A stretch of 64,000 nt of DNA from positions 1-64,000 of the forward strand of contig JAKOPT010000017.1 of the NCBI GenBank assembly GCA_029778715.1, written 5' to 3'. Positions 44,701 to 52,635 of the stretch are shown piece after piece. The first letter of the stretch is position 1. Each line of letters starts with the position of its first letter. This DNA comes from Actinomycetes bacterium. Lineage in GTDB: Bacteria > Actinomycetota > Actinomycetes > Actinomycetales > Dermatophilaceae. The notes under the pieces were generated by a model. The model was not told the DNA's origin and made no database searches. It worked only from the letters and a program-made list of their open reading frames with translations. A program made the position numbers and the translations under genes.

Positions 44701-45357
44701 CTGGATGACCGCCGCCTTGCGGGCGGCCTCGGCCTGGCGCCCCAGCGGACCGAGTTGGCGCCGGATCTCGGTCGTCAAGTCGGCGACCCGGGTGAGGTTG
44801 GCCTCCATGGCGTCGAGCTTGCGCAGCGCCCGTTCCTTGCGTTTGCGGTGCTTGAGGACCCCGGCGGCTTCCTCGATGAACCCGCGCCGCTCCTCGGGAG
44901 TGGCCCGGAGCACCGCATCGAGCTGGCCCTGGCCCACGATGACGTGCATCTCGCGGCCGATCCCGCTGTCGGAGAGCAACTCCTGGATATCGAGCAGGCG
45001 ACTCGGAGTGCCGTTGATCGCATAGTCCGAGCCACCGTTGCGGAACATCGTCCGGGTGATCGTCACCTCGGCGTAGTCGATGGGCAAGGCACCGTCGGTG
45101 TTGTCGATGGTCAGGCTCACCTCGGCCCGGCCCAGCGGCGGGCGACCGGCGGTGCCGGCGAAGATGACGTCCTCCATCTTGCCGCCCCGGAGGCTCTTGG
45201 CACCCTGCTCCCCCATGACCCAAGCGAGGGCATCGACGACATTGGACTTCCCGGACCCGTTGGGGCCGACGATGCAGGTGATACCGGGTTCGAGGCGCAG
45301 GGTCGTCGCCGAGGCGAACGACTTGAACCCGCGCAGGGTGAGCGTCTTGACGTACAC
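41785..45357 (-). CDS. smc: Chromosome condensation ATPase SMC
   Basis: 1190 residues. Walker A GPNGSGKSNVVDALAWVMGE near residues 32-51, a long coiled coil, a hinge around 520-660 (GVEGIVGAVSALVTVLGGHE), a second coil, then the ABC signature LSLLSGGERSLVAVALLVAI and Walker B FYVMDEVEAALDD. SMC with ScpAB extrudes DNA loops to organise and separate chromosomes; scpAB are not in this window. Only two GTATGCCG octamers occur in 3.6 kb, fewer than average. The chorismate mutase gene ends 6 bases upstream. Confidence 0.98.
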   Translation of the reverse strand: MYVKTLTLRGFKSFASATTLRLEPGITCIVGPNGSGKSNVVDALAWVMGEQGAKSLRGGKMEDVIFAGTAGRPPLGRAEVSLTIDNTDGALPIDYAEVTITRTMFRNGGSDYAINGTPSRLLDIQELLSDSGIGREMHVIVGQGQLDAVLRATPEERRGFIEEAAGVLKHRKRKERALRKLDAMEANLTRVADLTTEIRRQLGPLGRQAEAARKAAVIQADARDARLRLLADDLVQLTSTLAAEVADEAALAEHRAAVEEALALLRSRLSVLEEEAALAAPLLAQAHARWARVQSVRDRLDSTGGIARERLRLLADDDRDETTSGRDPDELRAQAAAAREAEAGLRAEVAAIEAELAAAVTAREAAERSYAAEQARLATLARAVADRREGLAKLAGQVAARRSRIETREAEIGRLEGIVAASLERAAAAEVEFAALESTVADDEEGEVGLDGTYEAAEAELGAIEARIEHLEASEREADRDRSAAKARLEALELSLRRKDGAAALLAAAASGEGGAGGVEGIVGAVSALVTVLGGHEHAVSAALGWASEAVAVESTERAASAVERLRTQDAGHATLLVGASARPVSPRDWPPLDADAVWARDVVQAPATVRPALEQLLERVALVPTPEHALALVARGEGITAVTAEGDVFGPGFVRGGSSAGPSLLEVQAAADDTRAVVERSSAAAERARFALVAARDEATVVRARVEAALEALHASDARMAAVAETLGTLGATSRSARAEAERTTRAIAQARHTLQADREELVTLAARLEEASAVSEEAAEPSTAERDRWEGEAKLARAAETEVRLTLRTKEERARAVKGRAESLEGAARNELAARERLRARQERRRREAQIAEAVAAAAAYGAARMAEALALAATERDAAEADRVAREAALAQVRREVGAQQDELRELTDTAHRDEVARARQVAQIEQLQTRAIETLGVEPEVLMEEYGPHQLIPVLVGADHEGEPPEPVPYVRAEQEKRLRRAERGLSALGRVNPLALEEFAALEERHQFLVEQLDDLKRSKRDLLEIVKEVDERVERVFAEAFADTAVHFEAVFERLFPGGAGALVLTDPSDMLTTGIEVEARPPGKKVKRLSLLSGGERSLVAVALLVAIFKARPSPFYVMDEVEAALDDTNLGRLLTLFEELRDSSQLIVITHQKKTMEIADALYGVSMRGDGITTVVSQRLRD

Positions 45358-45363
45358 GGGTGC

Positions 45364-45660
45364 TCAGTTGCCGGCCAGCGCCTCATGGTGGCGGATGACC
45401 TCGGCGATGATGAAGTTCAAGAACTTCTCCGCGAAGTGCGGGTCGAGTCCCGCGTCATGCGCCAAGGTCCGCAGCCGGGCGATCTGGCGGGCTTCCCGCT
45501 CGGGGTCGGCGGGCGGCATACCGGATTCGGCCTTGAGGTGACCCACCTGCTGGGTGCACTTGAACCGCTCGGCGAGCAGATGCACGAGGGCGGCATCGAT
45601 GTTGTCGATGCTGCCGCGCAGGCGCGCGAGTTCGGCGTGCGGATCCGTCACGTCGTTCAT
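45364..45660 (-). CDS. Chorismate mutase, AroQ type
   Basis: 98 residues, all-helical: LARLRGSIDNIDAALVHLLAERFKCTQQVGHLKAE with the conserved Arg and acidic residues of helix 1, then PPADPEREARQIARLRTLAHDAGLD and FLNFIIAEVIRHHEAL. It converts chorismate to prephenate for Phe and Tyr synthesis. Monofunctional actinobacterial enzymes of this size need DAHP synthase for full activity. It lies between the acylphosphatase gene and smc on the same strand. Confidence 0.93.
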   Translation of the reverse strand: MNDVTDPHAELARLRGSIDNIDAALVHLLAERFKCTQQVGHLKAESGMPPADPEREARQIARLRTLAHDAGLDPHFAEKFLNFIIAEVIRHHEALAGN

Positions 45661-45715
45661 CGTAGGGAGGTATGCCGCGCCGCGGCCAACCGTGCCCGCC
45701 TCGCCACGCCGCGGA

Positions 45716-46054
45716 TTACCGTTCGCGGAACCCCCGGATCCCCTCGTGCGGGGCCGAGATGAGCGGTGCGGAGAGTCCGAAGACCCGCCCCGGGCGGCGC
45801 GCCATCGAGGGTTGCTCGGCGAGCAGCCTGACCAGCGTGTCGACGGCTCCGCGCGACCCCTGGACGACGACCTCGACCCTCCCGTCGTCGGTGTTGCGGG
45901 CGTGCCCGACGAGGCCGAGTTCGAGGGCTCGGGCGCGGGTCCACCACCGAAACCCCACGCCCTGGACGTGGCCGCGAACGAACACGGTGACGCGCACGTC
46001 GGGCACCGGGCCCGGGTCGGCGGGGGCACCGTCCGATAAGTCGGAAGGAGTCAT
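45716..46054 (-). CDS. acyP: Acylphosphatase
   Basis: 112 residues if started at ATG 46054; another ATG lies five codons upstream. The acylphosphatase signatures are VFVRGHVQGVGFRWWTRARA with the catalytic Arg and GLVGHARNTDDGRVEVVVQG with the catalytic Asn. The C-terminus has an extra segment of about 20 residues (SAPLISAPHEGIRGFRER). It hydrolyses acyl phosphates. In many actinobacteria this gene sits between mutM and smc, as here apart from the inserted block. Confidence 0.93.
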   Translation of the reverse strand: MTPSDLSDGAPADPGPVPDVRVTVFVRGHVQGVGFRWWTRARALELGLVGHARNTDDGRVEVVVQGSRGAVDTLVRLLAEQPSMARRPGRVFGLSAPLISAPHEGIRGFRER

Positions 46055-46191
46055 GGGATCAGCGAACATGGGTGAGGATGGAGACGGCAAGTCGGCGGGC
46101 TCGGCGGCTGGTCGCGCGACCGCTCCTGGCCCCCGCCGCCGCGGCATACCGACTCCCTGGCAGCCCACGACCTGGTGACGAAAGGACTCTC

Positions 46192-46539
46192 ATGATCACC
46201 CTGCTCCACAACCCCAACTGCTCGACGTCCCGCGCCGCGCTGGCCGCGGTCACCGAGGCAGGGGTCGATGCCGAGGTCATCCAGTACCTCAAGCAGCCCC
46301 TTGACGAGCCGGCGCTGCGGGCGCTCATCGCCAAACTCGAGGACCCGGTGACCGATCTGGTGCGCCGGGACGCCTTCTTCGCCGATCAGGGATTGGCCGA
46401 CCCCGACGTGGCCAGCGCCGATCAGGTCGTGGCGGTCCTCCTCGCCCACCCCCGGCTCATGCAGCGGCCGGTGCTCGTCCGCGGCGACCGGGCCATCATC
46501 GGGCGTCCCAAGGACCGGGTTCCGGCGTTCCTCGCCTGA
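46192..46539 (+). CDS. ArsC/Spx-family protein (arsenate reductase-like)
   Basis: 115 residues. Thioredoxin-like fold with the catalytic Cys10 in LLHNPNCSTSRAAL, EVIQYLKQPLDE, and the C-terminal MQRPVLVRGDRAIIGRP. The overall match is to the ArsC (YfgD/ArsC2) family that reduces arsenate with thioredoxin or glutaredoxin. No ars operon genes are nearby, so arsenic resistance is not shown. ATG follows AAAGGA at good distance. Confidence 0.9.
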   Translation: MITLLHNPNCSTSRAALAAVTEAGVDAEVIQYLKQPLDEPALRALIAKLEDPVTDLVRRDAFFADQGLADPDVASADQVVAVLLAHPRLMQRPVLVRGDRAIIGRPKDRVPAFLA

Positions 46540-46657
46540 GTTGGTCAATTGTCCTGCGACTTAACTAGTCACATCCGGGACAAATATCGACAAGTTCCTC
46601 AGCAGCCTCGTGCGTGTCTCGCGCAACTTTGGCCCCGCATGTCTCTAGCCTAGGACC

Positions 46658-48523
46658 ATGAGCAAGGACCGGCTGCCCGGACTTGACGGGCTCCGCGCGC
46701 TCGCCGTGGCCGCGGTGGTGCTTTTCCATGCCCATGCGTCGTGGTTGCCGGGCGGTTTTCTTGGGGTCGACGTGTTCTTCGTCGTCTCCGGCTTCCTCAT
46801 CACGACGCTCCTCGTGCGCGAATACCGGAGGCGAGGGCATCTCGACCTGCCCGCCTTCTGGACCCGCCGCGCCCGCCGCCTGTTGCCCGCTCTGCTCCTC
46901 GTCGTCCTTCTCGCCCCCCTGGCGGCCCGCCTTGTCGAGACCGACCTTCTCGTCGGCATCGGCCGCCAGACCCTGGGCGCCTTGACCTTCTCCACCAACT
47001 GGGTCGAGATCGCCGCCGGCAGCGACTACTTCCACGCCACGAGCCCCCAACTCTTCGCCAACCTCTGGTCCCTCGCCGTCGAGGAGCAGTTCTACCTGGT
47101 CTGGCCGATCGTGGTCCTCGTGCTCGTGCGGCGTCGCCGCGCCGGCCCTGGACGGGCGCTTGTGCCCCTCACCTTGGCGATTGCCTCGGCCGTGCTCATG
47201 GGATTGCACGTGGATCCCGGTGCGCCCACCCGCGTCTACTACGGCACCGACACCCACCTTGTGGGGCTCATGCTCGGTGCCGCCCTTGCGTTTGCGTATG
47301 CCGCGCCCGGCCGCGCCGGAACCCGAACGGCCACTTGGCGCCTGCTGCACCTCCCCGTGACCCTGTGGTCCCTCGTTCTTCTGCTCGCCTTGTTCGTCGT
47401 CACCGATGAGGGCAGCGCGTTCACCTTCCGGGCCGGCATCCCGTTGACGTCCTTGGCGACCGCCGGGCTCATCCTCGGTCTGGTGTCGGCCCCCTCGCAG
47501 GTACGCGCCGTGGCGTCCGTTCGCCCCCTCGTGTGGATCGGCCAGCGGTCGTACGGCATCTACCTGTGGCACTGGCCGATCATCCTGCTCGTCGGAGGGT
47601 TGTGGCCGGTCGCGCCGGGCGGGACGGCATTCGTCGCCTCTCGGGTCCTGGCCGTGACGCTCACGCTGGTGGTCGCGGCCGCCTCCTACCGCTACGTCGA
47701 GGTGCCGATCCGTCGCTTCGGGTTCGCCGCCACCGCCCGGCGGGTGCGGTCGACGCTCGCCGCGTTCACCCCCCGCGGCCTGCGTTTGGCGGGTGCCAGC
47801 ACGCTGGTGGCTTCCATTGCGTATGCCGCCGTGCTCGTCACCGCGCCCGCGGACACGAGCACGGCCCGGCTGCTGTCCGCCAACGCGGCGGCGGCCGCTC
47901 CTCTCCCCGATGCGTCACCGGCGAGTGCGTCGCCAACCGCATCGTCGAGTCCGCCCGCCGCGGCCTCCCCGATGCCGACCGACCCGGCGAGTGTGTTCGC
48001 CATGCCCACGGGCAGTGAAATCGATGCCTACGGCGACTCGATGCTCGTGGGCAGCCTGCACGCGATGACCTACTACTTCCCGAACATCCGCCTCGATGGC
48101 CACTCGAACCGACGCTGGTCGGACGGGCTGGCAGCGGTCCAGGCCAAGGGCGTCGACAACCGGCGCGCGGTCGTCCTCGCCTTCGGGACGAACGCGGGCG
48201 CCGATCGGGCGGCGATCGAGTCGACCCTGGCCGCATTGGGCCCCCACCGGATGGTCGTCCTTGTGACCGAGCATGGGCCGTTCTCCCGAGTGGCCGCCGA
48301 CAACGCGATCTTGCGCCAAGTCGCCTCGGCTCACGACAACGTCGGGCTCGCCGATTGGGACGCCGCACTTGCCGGCACGAGCGGGCAGTTGCAGTCCGAC
48401 GGCATCCACCCCTCGCTGGTCGGCGCCCACCTGTTCGCCAAGACCGTCCGAAGCGCGCTCGCGGATCTGACGGCACGGCATACCGGCGTGAAACCGCCGC
48501 TGCCCGACCTTCCCATCCCCTGA
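46658..48523 (+). CDS. OatA/OafA-type membrane acyltransferase with SGNH-like tail
   Basis: 621 residues. The N-terminal acyltransferase-3 domain of about ten helices starts LPGLDGLRALAVAAVVLFHA with catalytic His24, then GGFLGVDVFFVVSGFLIT and the LWSLAVEEQFYLVWP block. A Ser/Ala/Pro linker (about 400-445) leads to an extracellular SGNH-like domain with block I in AYGDSML and block V in DGIHPSL. Such proteins acetylate peptidoglycan, surface polysaccharide or lipids. It is alone on the plus strand within an otherwise minus-strand conserved string. Confidence 0.92.
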   Translation: MSKDRLPGLDGLRALAVAAVVLFHAHASWLPGGFLGVDVFFVVSGFLITTLLVREYRRRGHLDLPAFWTRRARRLLPALLLVVLLAPLAARLVETDLLVGIGRQTLGALTFSTNWVEIAAGSDYFHATSPQLFANLWSLAVEEQFYLVWPIVVLVLVRRRRAGPGRALVPLTLAIASAVLMGLHVDPGAPTRVYYGTDTHLVGLMLGAALAFAYAAPGRAGTRTATWRLLHLPVTLWSLVLLLALFVVTDEGSAFTFRAGIPLTSLATAGLILGLVSAPSQVRAVASVRPLVWIGQRSYGIYLWHWPIILLVGGLWPVAPGGTAFVASRVLAVTLTLVVAAASYRYVEVPIRRFGFAATARRVRSTLAAFTPRGLRLAGASTLVASIAYAAVLVTAPADTSTARLLSANAAAAAPLPDASPASASPTASSSPPAAASPMPTDPASVFAMPTGSEIDAYGDSMLVGSLHAMTYYFPNIRLDGHSNRRWSDGLAAVQAKGVDNRRAVVLAFGTNAGADRAAIESTLAALGPHRMVVLVTEHGPFSRVAADNAILRQVASAHDNVGLADWDAALAGTSGQLQSDGIHPSLVGAHLFAKTVRSALADLTARHTGVKPPLPDLPIP

Positions 48524-48610
48524 TCGGCCGCCGGGCCCACCGCGTCCGATGACCGCCCACCGGACCTTGAATTGGCCGGTCGGCCACGGGCGCTCCCTCG
48601 CCTTCATTTC

Positions 48611-48629
48611 GCTATCATGCTTGCTATCA
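48611..48629 (+). promoter_or_regulatory. Direct heptamer repeats ahead of the fitAB-type pair
   Basis: GCTATCA at 48611-48617 and again at 48623-48629, 12 bp apart, just before the Shine-Dalgarno AGGAGG. TATCAT in the first copy could be a -10 box. Plausible autoregulatory operator. Confidence 0.45.
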
Positions 48630-48640
48630 AGGAGGTGGCG

Positions 48641-48874
48641 ATGGCGTCGATCGTGGTGCGAGGACTCGATGAGTCCGTCAAGCAGCAACTCGCCGCGAGC
48701 GCCAAGGAGCACGGACGGTCGATGGAGGCAGAAGTCCGCGACATCCTCACGAAGGCCGCCCAGCGCCCCGGTCTTGGTGTTTCCCTCATGCGGGCTGCAA
48801 GAGAGGTCGGAGGCTTCGACGATCTCACGATCCCAGCCCGTACGGATCGGGCAAGAACCGTCGAGTTCGAATGA
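48641..48874 (+). CDS. fitA: Ribbon-helix-helix antitoxin (FitA type)
   Basis: 77 residues from ATG 48641 with a strong AGGAGG nine bases upstream. The RHH fold shows ASIVVRGLDESVKQQLAASA and HGRSMEAEVRDILTKA, the standard FitA motif. The C-terminal region is the toxin-binding tail. It overlaps the PIN gene by 4 bp. Confidence 0.92.
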   Translation: MASIVVRGLDESVKQQLAASAKEHGRSMEAEVRDILTKAAQRPGLGVSLMRAAREVGGFDDLTIPARTDRARTVEFE

Positions 48875-49287
48875 TCATTCTGGACACAAACGTGGTCTCG
48901 GAGGCCCTCCGGGCACGGCCGGACCCGGTGGTCGTCGCGTGGCTCGAAGGTTCTGACGGCCCGCAAGCCATCACGGCCATCACGCTGGGTGAACTCCTCG
49001 CAGGCCTGCGTCGGCTGCCACCCGGGCAGCGCCGCACTACGTTGACGCAGACCCTTCTTCGGGCGTTGGAGCCGTACCGAGCCGCTCGGATCCTGCCGTT
49101 CGAGGCGCTCGCCGCGGAGGAATACGCACAGATCGTCGCCGACCGGACGGCGAGGGGCCTACCGATCAGCACGGGCGACGCACAGATCGCCTCGATCTGC
49201 CGCGTCCACGGCGCGCCGCTCGCCACAAGGAACACCAAGGACTTCCTCCACACGGGTGTGCGCCTCATCGACCCGTGGCAGGCATAG
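48871..49287 (+). CDS. fitB: PIN-domain ribonuclease toxin (FitB/VapC type)
   Basis: 138 residues. MIILDTNVVSEALRARPDP is the canonical FitB start; other PIN residues are in ITLGELLAGLRRLP, ISTGDAQIASICRVHG and LATRNTKDF. The family cleaves RNA and is inhibited by FitA. No GTATGCCG octamer lies in this pair or anywhere between about 48.48 and 51.28 kb. Confidence 0.95.
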   Translation: MIILDTNVVSEALRARPDPVVVAWLEGSDGPQAITAITLGELLAGLRRLPPGQRRTTLTQTLLRALEPYRAARILPFEALAAEEYAQIVADRTARGLPISTGDAQIASICRVHGAPLATRNTKDFLHTGVRLIDPWQA

Positions 49288-49318
49288 ACCGTCCCCTACC
49301 CGCCCCCCTCCGCCACCC

Positions 49319-49491
49319 TCAGTTGTGATGAACTGCCACACCTGCCGCCGCAGACGGCGGTCTGGGCTGGCACTTGGGGCAGAAGAAGCAGGAGCGGTTC
49401 ATGAACACCTCACGCACCATGAGGGTCCCGCATCGCCCACAGGGCCGCCCCCGCTGCCCATAGGCCGCCAGCGAGCGATCGAAGTAGCCGG
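49319..49491 (-). pseudogene. Decayed mutM 3' end (Fpg zinc finger remnant)
   Basis: The minus strand reads [16 protein letters not shown], then [20 protein letters not shown] and CPKCQPRP, ending in its own stop at 49319-49321. It matches the 3' end of the intact mutM (50845-50970) at about 93% over 125 bases. Upstream of SGYFDR the similarity breaks up with insertions and a frame change near 49500. The finger cysteines are intact, so decay is limited to the 5' side. It may be the original mutM end displaced by the inserted block. Confidence 0.85.
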
Positions 49492-49583
49492 ACGAGTGCA
49501 GAAACCTACGTTCACCTGTCCGGTAAAGTCATGGTTCGTCAAAGCGCTGCCATCGAAGGGCCATCGCCCGATGTGATCGGCCC

Positions 49584-49595
49584 GTTACATGTAAC
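49584..49595 (+). promoter_or_regulatory. Palindromic operator candidate of mazEF
   Basis: GTTACATGTAAC is a perfect 12-base palindrome 8 bases before the mazE ATG. It lies within a wider inverted repeat, CCGATGT (49568-49574) and ACATCGG (49594-49600). TAACAT overlaps as a possible -10. Autorepression by MazE-MazF is likely. Confidence 0.55.
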
Positions 49596-49603
49596 ATCGG
49601 TCC

Positions 49604-49807
49604 ATGGCTGTTCGTGAGCGGGTTGCGGCCCACAGGGCAAAGCTGAGAGCACAGGGTTTGCGCCCCGTGCAGATCTGGGTGCCTGACGTGCGGTCCCCCG
49701 AGTTCGCCGCCGAAGCTCACCGCCAAGCACTTCGTGTCGCCACAGCGGCGGGCACATCCGACGACATGGACTTTGTCGAAGCGATCTCTGAAGACTGGCC
49801 CGAGTGA
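49604..49807 (+). CDS. mazE: Antitoxin MazE family protein
   Basis: 67 residues: MAVRERVAAHRAKLRAQGLR then PVQIWVPDVRSPEFAAEAHR, a sequence type found in many actinobacterial and proteobacterial MazE-like antitoxins next to MazF. The acidic C-terminus (DDMDFVEAISEDWPE) is the toxin-wrapping tail. It overlaps mazF by 4 bp (GTGA). No Shine-Dalgarno is obvious, so the mRNA may be leaderless. Confidence 0.92.
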   Translation: MAVRERVAAHRAKLRAQGLRPVQIWVPDVRSPEFAAEAHRQALRVATAAGTSDDMDFVEAISEDWPE

Positions 49808-50130
49808 GGCGCGGTGACATCGTCACCGTCGCCGGTGGCGTCTACGCAAGCAAGCCGCGACCCGCGCTGGTGATTCAGGACGACCGCTTCGACGCCACCG
49901 ACTCCGTCACGGTCTGCCCCTTCACCACGACCATCGTGGACGCACCGCTCCTCCGTGTCGCTGTCCCAGCCGATGACGGCAATGGCCTCGACAAGGACTC
50001 CCATCTGATGGTGGACAAGGTCACCACCGTCCGACGCACCAACGTCCACACCGTCATCGGGCGCTTGGAGGGCACCACGCTCGTGGAGTTTGAACGGCGA
50101 CTCCTGGTGTTCCTCGGCTTCGGCGGCTGA
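49804..50130 (+). CDS. mazF: MazF/PemK-type mRNA interferase
   Basis: 108 residues from a GTG. The MazF barrel shows RRGDIVTVAGGVYASKPRPA, LVIQDDRFDATDSVTVCPFT and SHLMVDKVTTVRRTNV. The toxin cuts mRNA at short motifs when freed of MazE. Its stop and the stop of the DUF2625 gene abut in TGATCA, so the two genes converge with no spacer. Confidence 0.94.
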   Translation: MRRGDIVTVAGGVYASKPRPALVIQDDRFDATDSVTVCPFTTTIVDAPLLRVAVPADDGNGLDKDSHLMVDKVTTVRRTNVHTVIGRLEGTTLVEFERRLLVFLGFGG

Positions 50131-50823
50131 TCACCTACGTCGCGACAGCTGCTGGCCCGCGTCGTCGTAGAAGCGGAAGAGTTCGACCATCGGCACCGGC
50201 CGACGTGAGACAGTTGCGGCGTCCTTGCCTTCCGCGGAAAAGGGCGGCGGCCACAGCGAGAAGCCGTGGTCGAGTTGGAGCGCAGCACAGTCCTCCTCCC
50301 AGCCTGGCCACCGTGCACCTTCGTAGAAATGCGTGGCAGCGCCGCCAATCATGTTCGACACAAACGCACTGTGTCCGACACCGAGGCTCTCCCAAGCCAA
50401 CGTGTCGGGTACGAAATAGCAGACTTGCCCAGGATCCAGTCCGAGCACACCGCCATCGATGGCGAACCTCCCTCCAAGGACATCCCACCCCACGATCAGT
50501 AACCCGGGCGGCGACGCGAACTCAGATACCTCGCCAAGCTCATTGGCAGCAGCGAGGTCGGGCAAGCCCTCTGATCCCCCACCGAGGATGCGCAGCCAGG
50601 CGTGATCGATCAGGAGACCGCCGCTCTCCAGCGCCAACGCGCCCAGCACCGATCGCGCGGTCACTTGGAGTCGTTCGAGCACCCGCTCCGCTTGGTCCCG
50701 GTCGACGGCCAGCGCCTGTACTGGGTAGGGGGCGTGGGGCAACTGCGCGCGCGCATATCCCCGCCCACGCTGGCTGCTCGACATCAGCAAGTTGCGCTGC
50801 GGAACGGACCATGGGTCAATCAT
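50131..50823 (-). CDS. DUF2625 family protein
   Basis: 230 residues from ATG 50823. The DUF2625 pattern is present: [80 protein letters not shown] and [12 protein letters not shown]. The function is unknown. Its ATG overlaps the mutM stop (ATGA), so it is coupled to mutM although not a usual mutM partner; it lies within the block bracketed by the duplicated mutM end. Confidence 0.88.
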   Translation of the reverse strand: MIDPWSVPQRNLLMSSSQRGRGYARAQLPHAPYPVQALAVDRDQAERVLERLQVTARSVLGALALESGGLLIDHAWLRILGGGSEGLPDLAAANELGEVSEFASPPGLLIVGWDVLGGRFAIDGGVLGLDPGQVCYFVPDTLAWESLGVGHSAFVSNMIGGAATHFYEGARWPGWEEDCAALQLDHGFSLWPPPFSAEGKDAATVSRRPVPMVELFRFYDDAGQQLSRRR

Positions 50824-51692
50824 CGCCCAATCGTCCGTGGCCTTGGCTGGCACTTGGGGCAGAAGAAGGAGGAGCGATTCATGAACACCTCACGACCGAT
50901 GAGGGTGCCGCATCGCCCACAGGGCCGCCCCCGCTGGCCATAGGCCGCCAGCGAGCGGTCGAAGTAGCCCGAGGCGCCGTTGACGTTGACGTAGAGCGCG
51001 TCGAAACTCGTCCCGCCCTGCCCGAGCGCCTCGGTCATGACATCTCGCGCATGATCGAGCAGCCGCCCCAACGCCGGCCCGGTCAGGCTCGACGCCAGCC
51101 GCCGCCCGTGGATCCCCGCCCGCCACAGCGCCTCGTCGGCGTAGATGTTGCCGATCCCCGACACCTCGCCCTGGTCGAGCAGGATCCGCTTGATTTCCCG
51201 GGGCCGGGTGCGCCACCGTCGCGCCAATCCGTCCCGGTCGAACGCCGGGTCGAACGGGTCCGGCGCGATGTGGGCGATGGTCTCGGGTATGCCGTCCGCG
51301 CCCGTCGGTGCCCACGCGAGCCCCCCGAAGGTGCGCTGGTCGACGAACCGCAACTGCGGCCCCTCGTCGGCGAAAGTGAACCGCGCATGCAGGTGCTTCT
51401 CGTCCGGCGCATCCGCCGCTTCGACGAGCAGCTGTCCGCTCATCCCCAAGTGGATGAGCAGCGCCGCATCCGTCGGCCCTTCCCCGTCGGCCAGGTCGAG
51501 CCACAGGTACTTGCCGCGCCGACGCGCGGCCGCGACCGTGCGCCCCGCGAGTCGGTCGGCGAGGTCGGCCGGGCCGGGGGTATGCCGCCGCGCCACCCGG
51601 GTGCCCCGCAACTCCACCGTCTGCAGGGTGCGGCCGACGACATGCGCGGCCAGGCCGCGGCGGACCACCTCGACCTCGGGAAGTTCAGGCAC
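50820..51692 (-). CDS. mutM: Formamidopyrimidine-DNA glycosylase
   Basis: 290 residues from GTG 51692, chosen over 51698 because the catalytic Pro must be residue 2 ([10 protein letters not shown]). Catalytic residues: Pro2, Glu3 and the Lys of [10 protein letters not shown]; the H2TH region is [20 protein letters not shown], and the C-terminal zinc finger is CGRCG...FCPKC. It removes 8-oxoguanine and Fapy bases. The last 125 bases are duplicated at 49319-49491, so this 3' end may have been brought in with the downstream block. It overlaps rnc by 8 bp. Confidence 0.97.
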   Translation of the reverse strand: MPELPEVEVVRRGLAAHVVGRTLQTVELRGTRVARRHTPGPADLADRLAGRTVAAARRRGKYLWLDLADGEGPTDAALLIHLGMSGQLLVEAADAPDEKHLHARFTFADEGPQLRFVDQRTFGGLAWAPTGADGIPETIAHIAPDPFDPAFDRDGLARRWRTRPREIKRILLDQGEVSGIGNIYADEALWRAGIHGRRLASSLTGPALGRLLDHARDVMTEALGQGGTSFDALYVNVNGASGYFDRSLAAYGQRGRPCGRCGTLIGREVFMNRSSFFCPKCQPRPRTIGR

Positions 51693-52431
51693 GCTCACCC
51701 TCGTCGAGGCGAGCTTGGAGCGCCGTCCAGGCCCGGGATGCAGCCTGCTGCTCGGCGTCCTTCTTGGTGCGCCCCACCCCGACGCCCTCGACCACCCCGT
51801 CGACGATGACCGAGGCGGTGAACGTCTTGGCGTGCTCGGGTCCCTCCTCGGCCACGGCATACGTCACCGAGCCCAGCTCGAGGCGCGCGAGCAACTCCTG
51901 CAGGCTGGTCTTCCAGTCCAAGCCGGCCCCCAACCGGGCGCTGGCCTCGATGAGCGGATCGAGCAGGCTGTGGACGAGCGCCCCGGCCCCTTCGAAACCC
52001 CCGGTCACATAGACCGCGCCGATGACCGCCTCGACGGCGTCGGCGAGGATCGAATCCTTCTCCCGCCCCCCGGTGCTCTCCTCGCCGCGCCCGAGGAACA
52101 GGTAGTCCCCCAACCCCATCGTGCGCCCCACCTCGGCGAGGGCGCGCATGTTGACGACGGCCGAGCGCAACTTCGCCAGTTGCCCCTCGGGCAGATCGGG
52201 GTACTCGGCATACAGGGTGGAAGTCACGACGACGCCGAGGACGGCATCGCCGAGGAACTCGTGCCGCTCGTTGTGCGGCACCCCACCGGCTTCGTAGGCG
52301 TACGAGCGGTGGGTGAGGGCACGACGAACCTCCCCGGGGTCGATCAGGCCCTGCGTCACCTCACGGAGATAGGTGACCAGTTCCTCGACCGGACGGGGAG
52401 GTATCGACGCAGCCGCAGCTGGCCGCGGCAC
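51685..52431 (-). CDS. rnc: Ribonuclease III
   Basis: 248 residues from GTG 52431; a CTG overlapping the rpmF stop is less likely. RNase III signature [32 protein letters not shown], then [12 protein letters not shown], and a C-terminal dsRNA-binding domain ([31 protein letters not shown]). It cuts double-stranded RNA in rRNA maturation. It lies between rpmF and mutM as in most actinobacteria. Confidence 0.97.
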   Translation of the reverse strand: MPRPAAAASIPPRPVEELVTYLREVTQGLIDPGEVRRALTHRSYAYEAGGVPHNERHEFLGDAVLGVVVTSTLYAEYPDLPEGQLAKLRSAVVNMRALAEVGRTMGLGDYLFLGRGEESTGGREKDSILADAVEAVIGAVYVTGGFEGAGALVHSLLDPLIEASARLGAGLDWKTSLQELLARLELGSVTYAVAEEGPEHAKTFTASVIVDGVVEGVGVGRTKKDAEQQAASRAWTALQARLDEGERA

Positions 52432-52439
52432 CGCGGACG

Positions 52440-52634
52440 TCAGCCCTGGTGCTCGGAACGCTCGGCGGCCTCGAAGTGCCGGCCCTTGTAGGTGCCGCAC
52501 GACGGGCAGGCCATGTGGGGGCGCGTCGGGGACTTGCACTGCGGGCACGTGGTCAGGCCGACCGCGGTCGCCTTCCAGTTGGCGCGGCGCGAGCGGGTGT
52601 TGGAGCGCGACATCTTCCGCTTCGGAACGGCCAC
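52440..52634 (-). CDS. rpmF: 50S ribosomal protein L32
   Basis: 64 residues, [20 protein letters not shown], then the zinc ribbon CPQC...CPSC. This is the C+ form that holds zinc; the C- form used in zinc starvation lacks it. Its ATG is one base past the DUF177 stop. Confidence 0.97.
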   Translation of the reverse strand: MAVPKRKMSRSNTRSRRANWKATAVGLTTCPQCKSPTRPHMACPSCGTYKGRHFEAAERSEHQG

Positions 52635-52635
52635 G

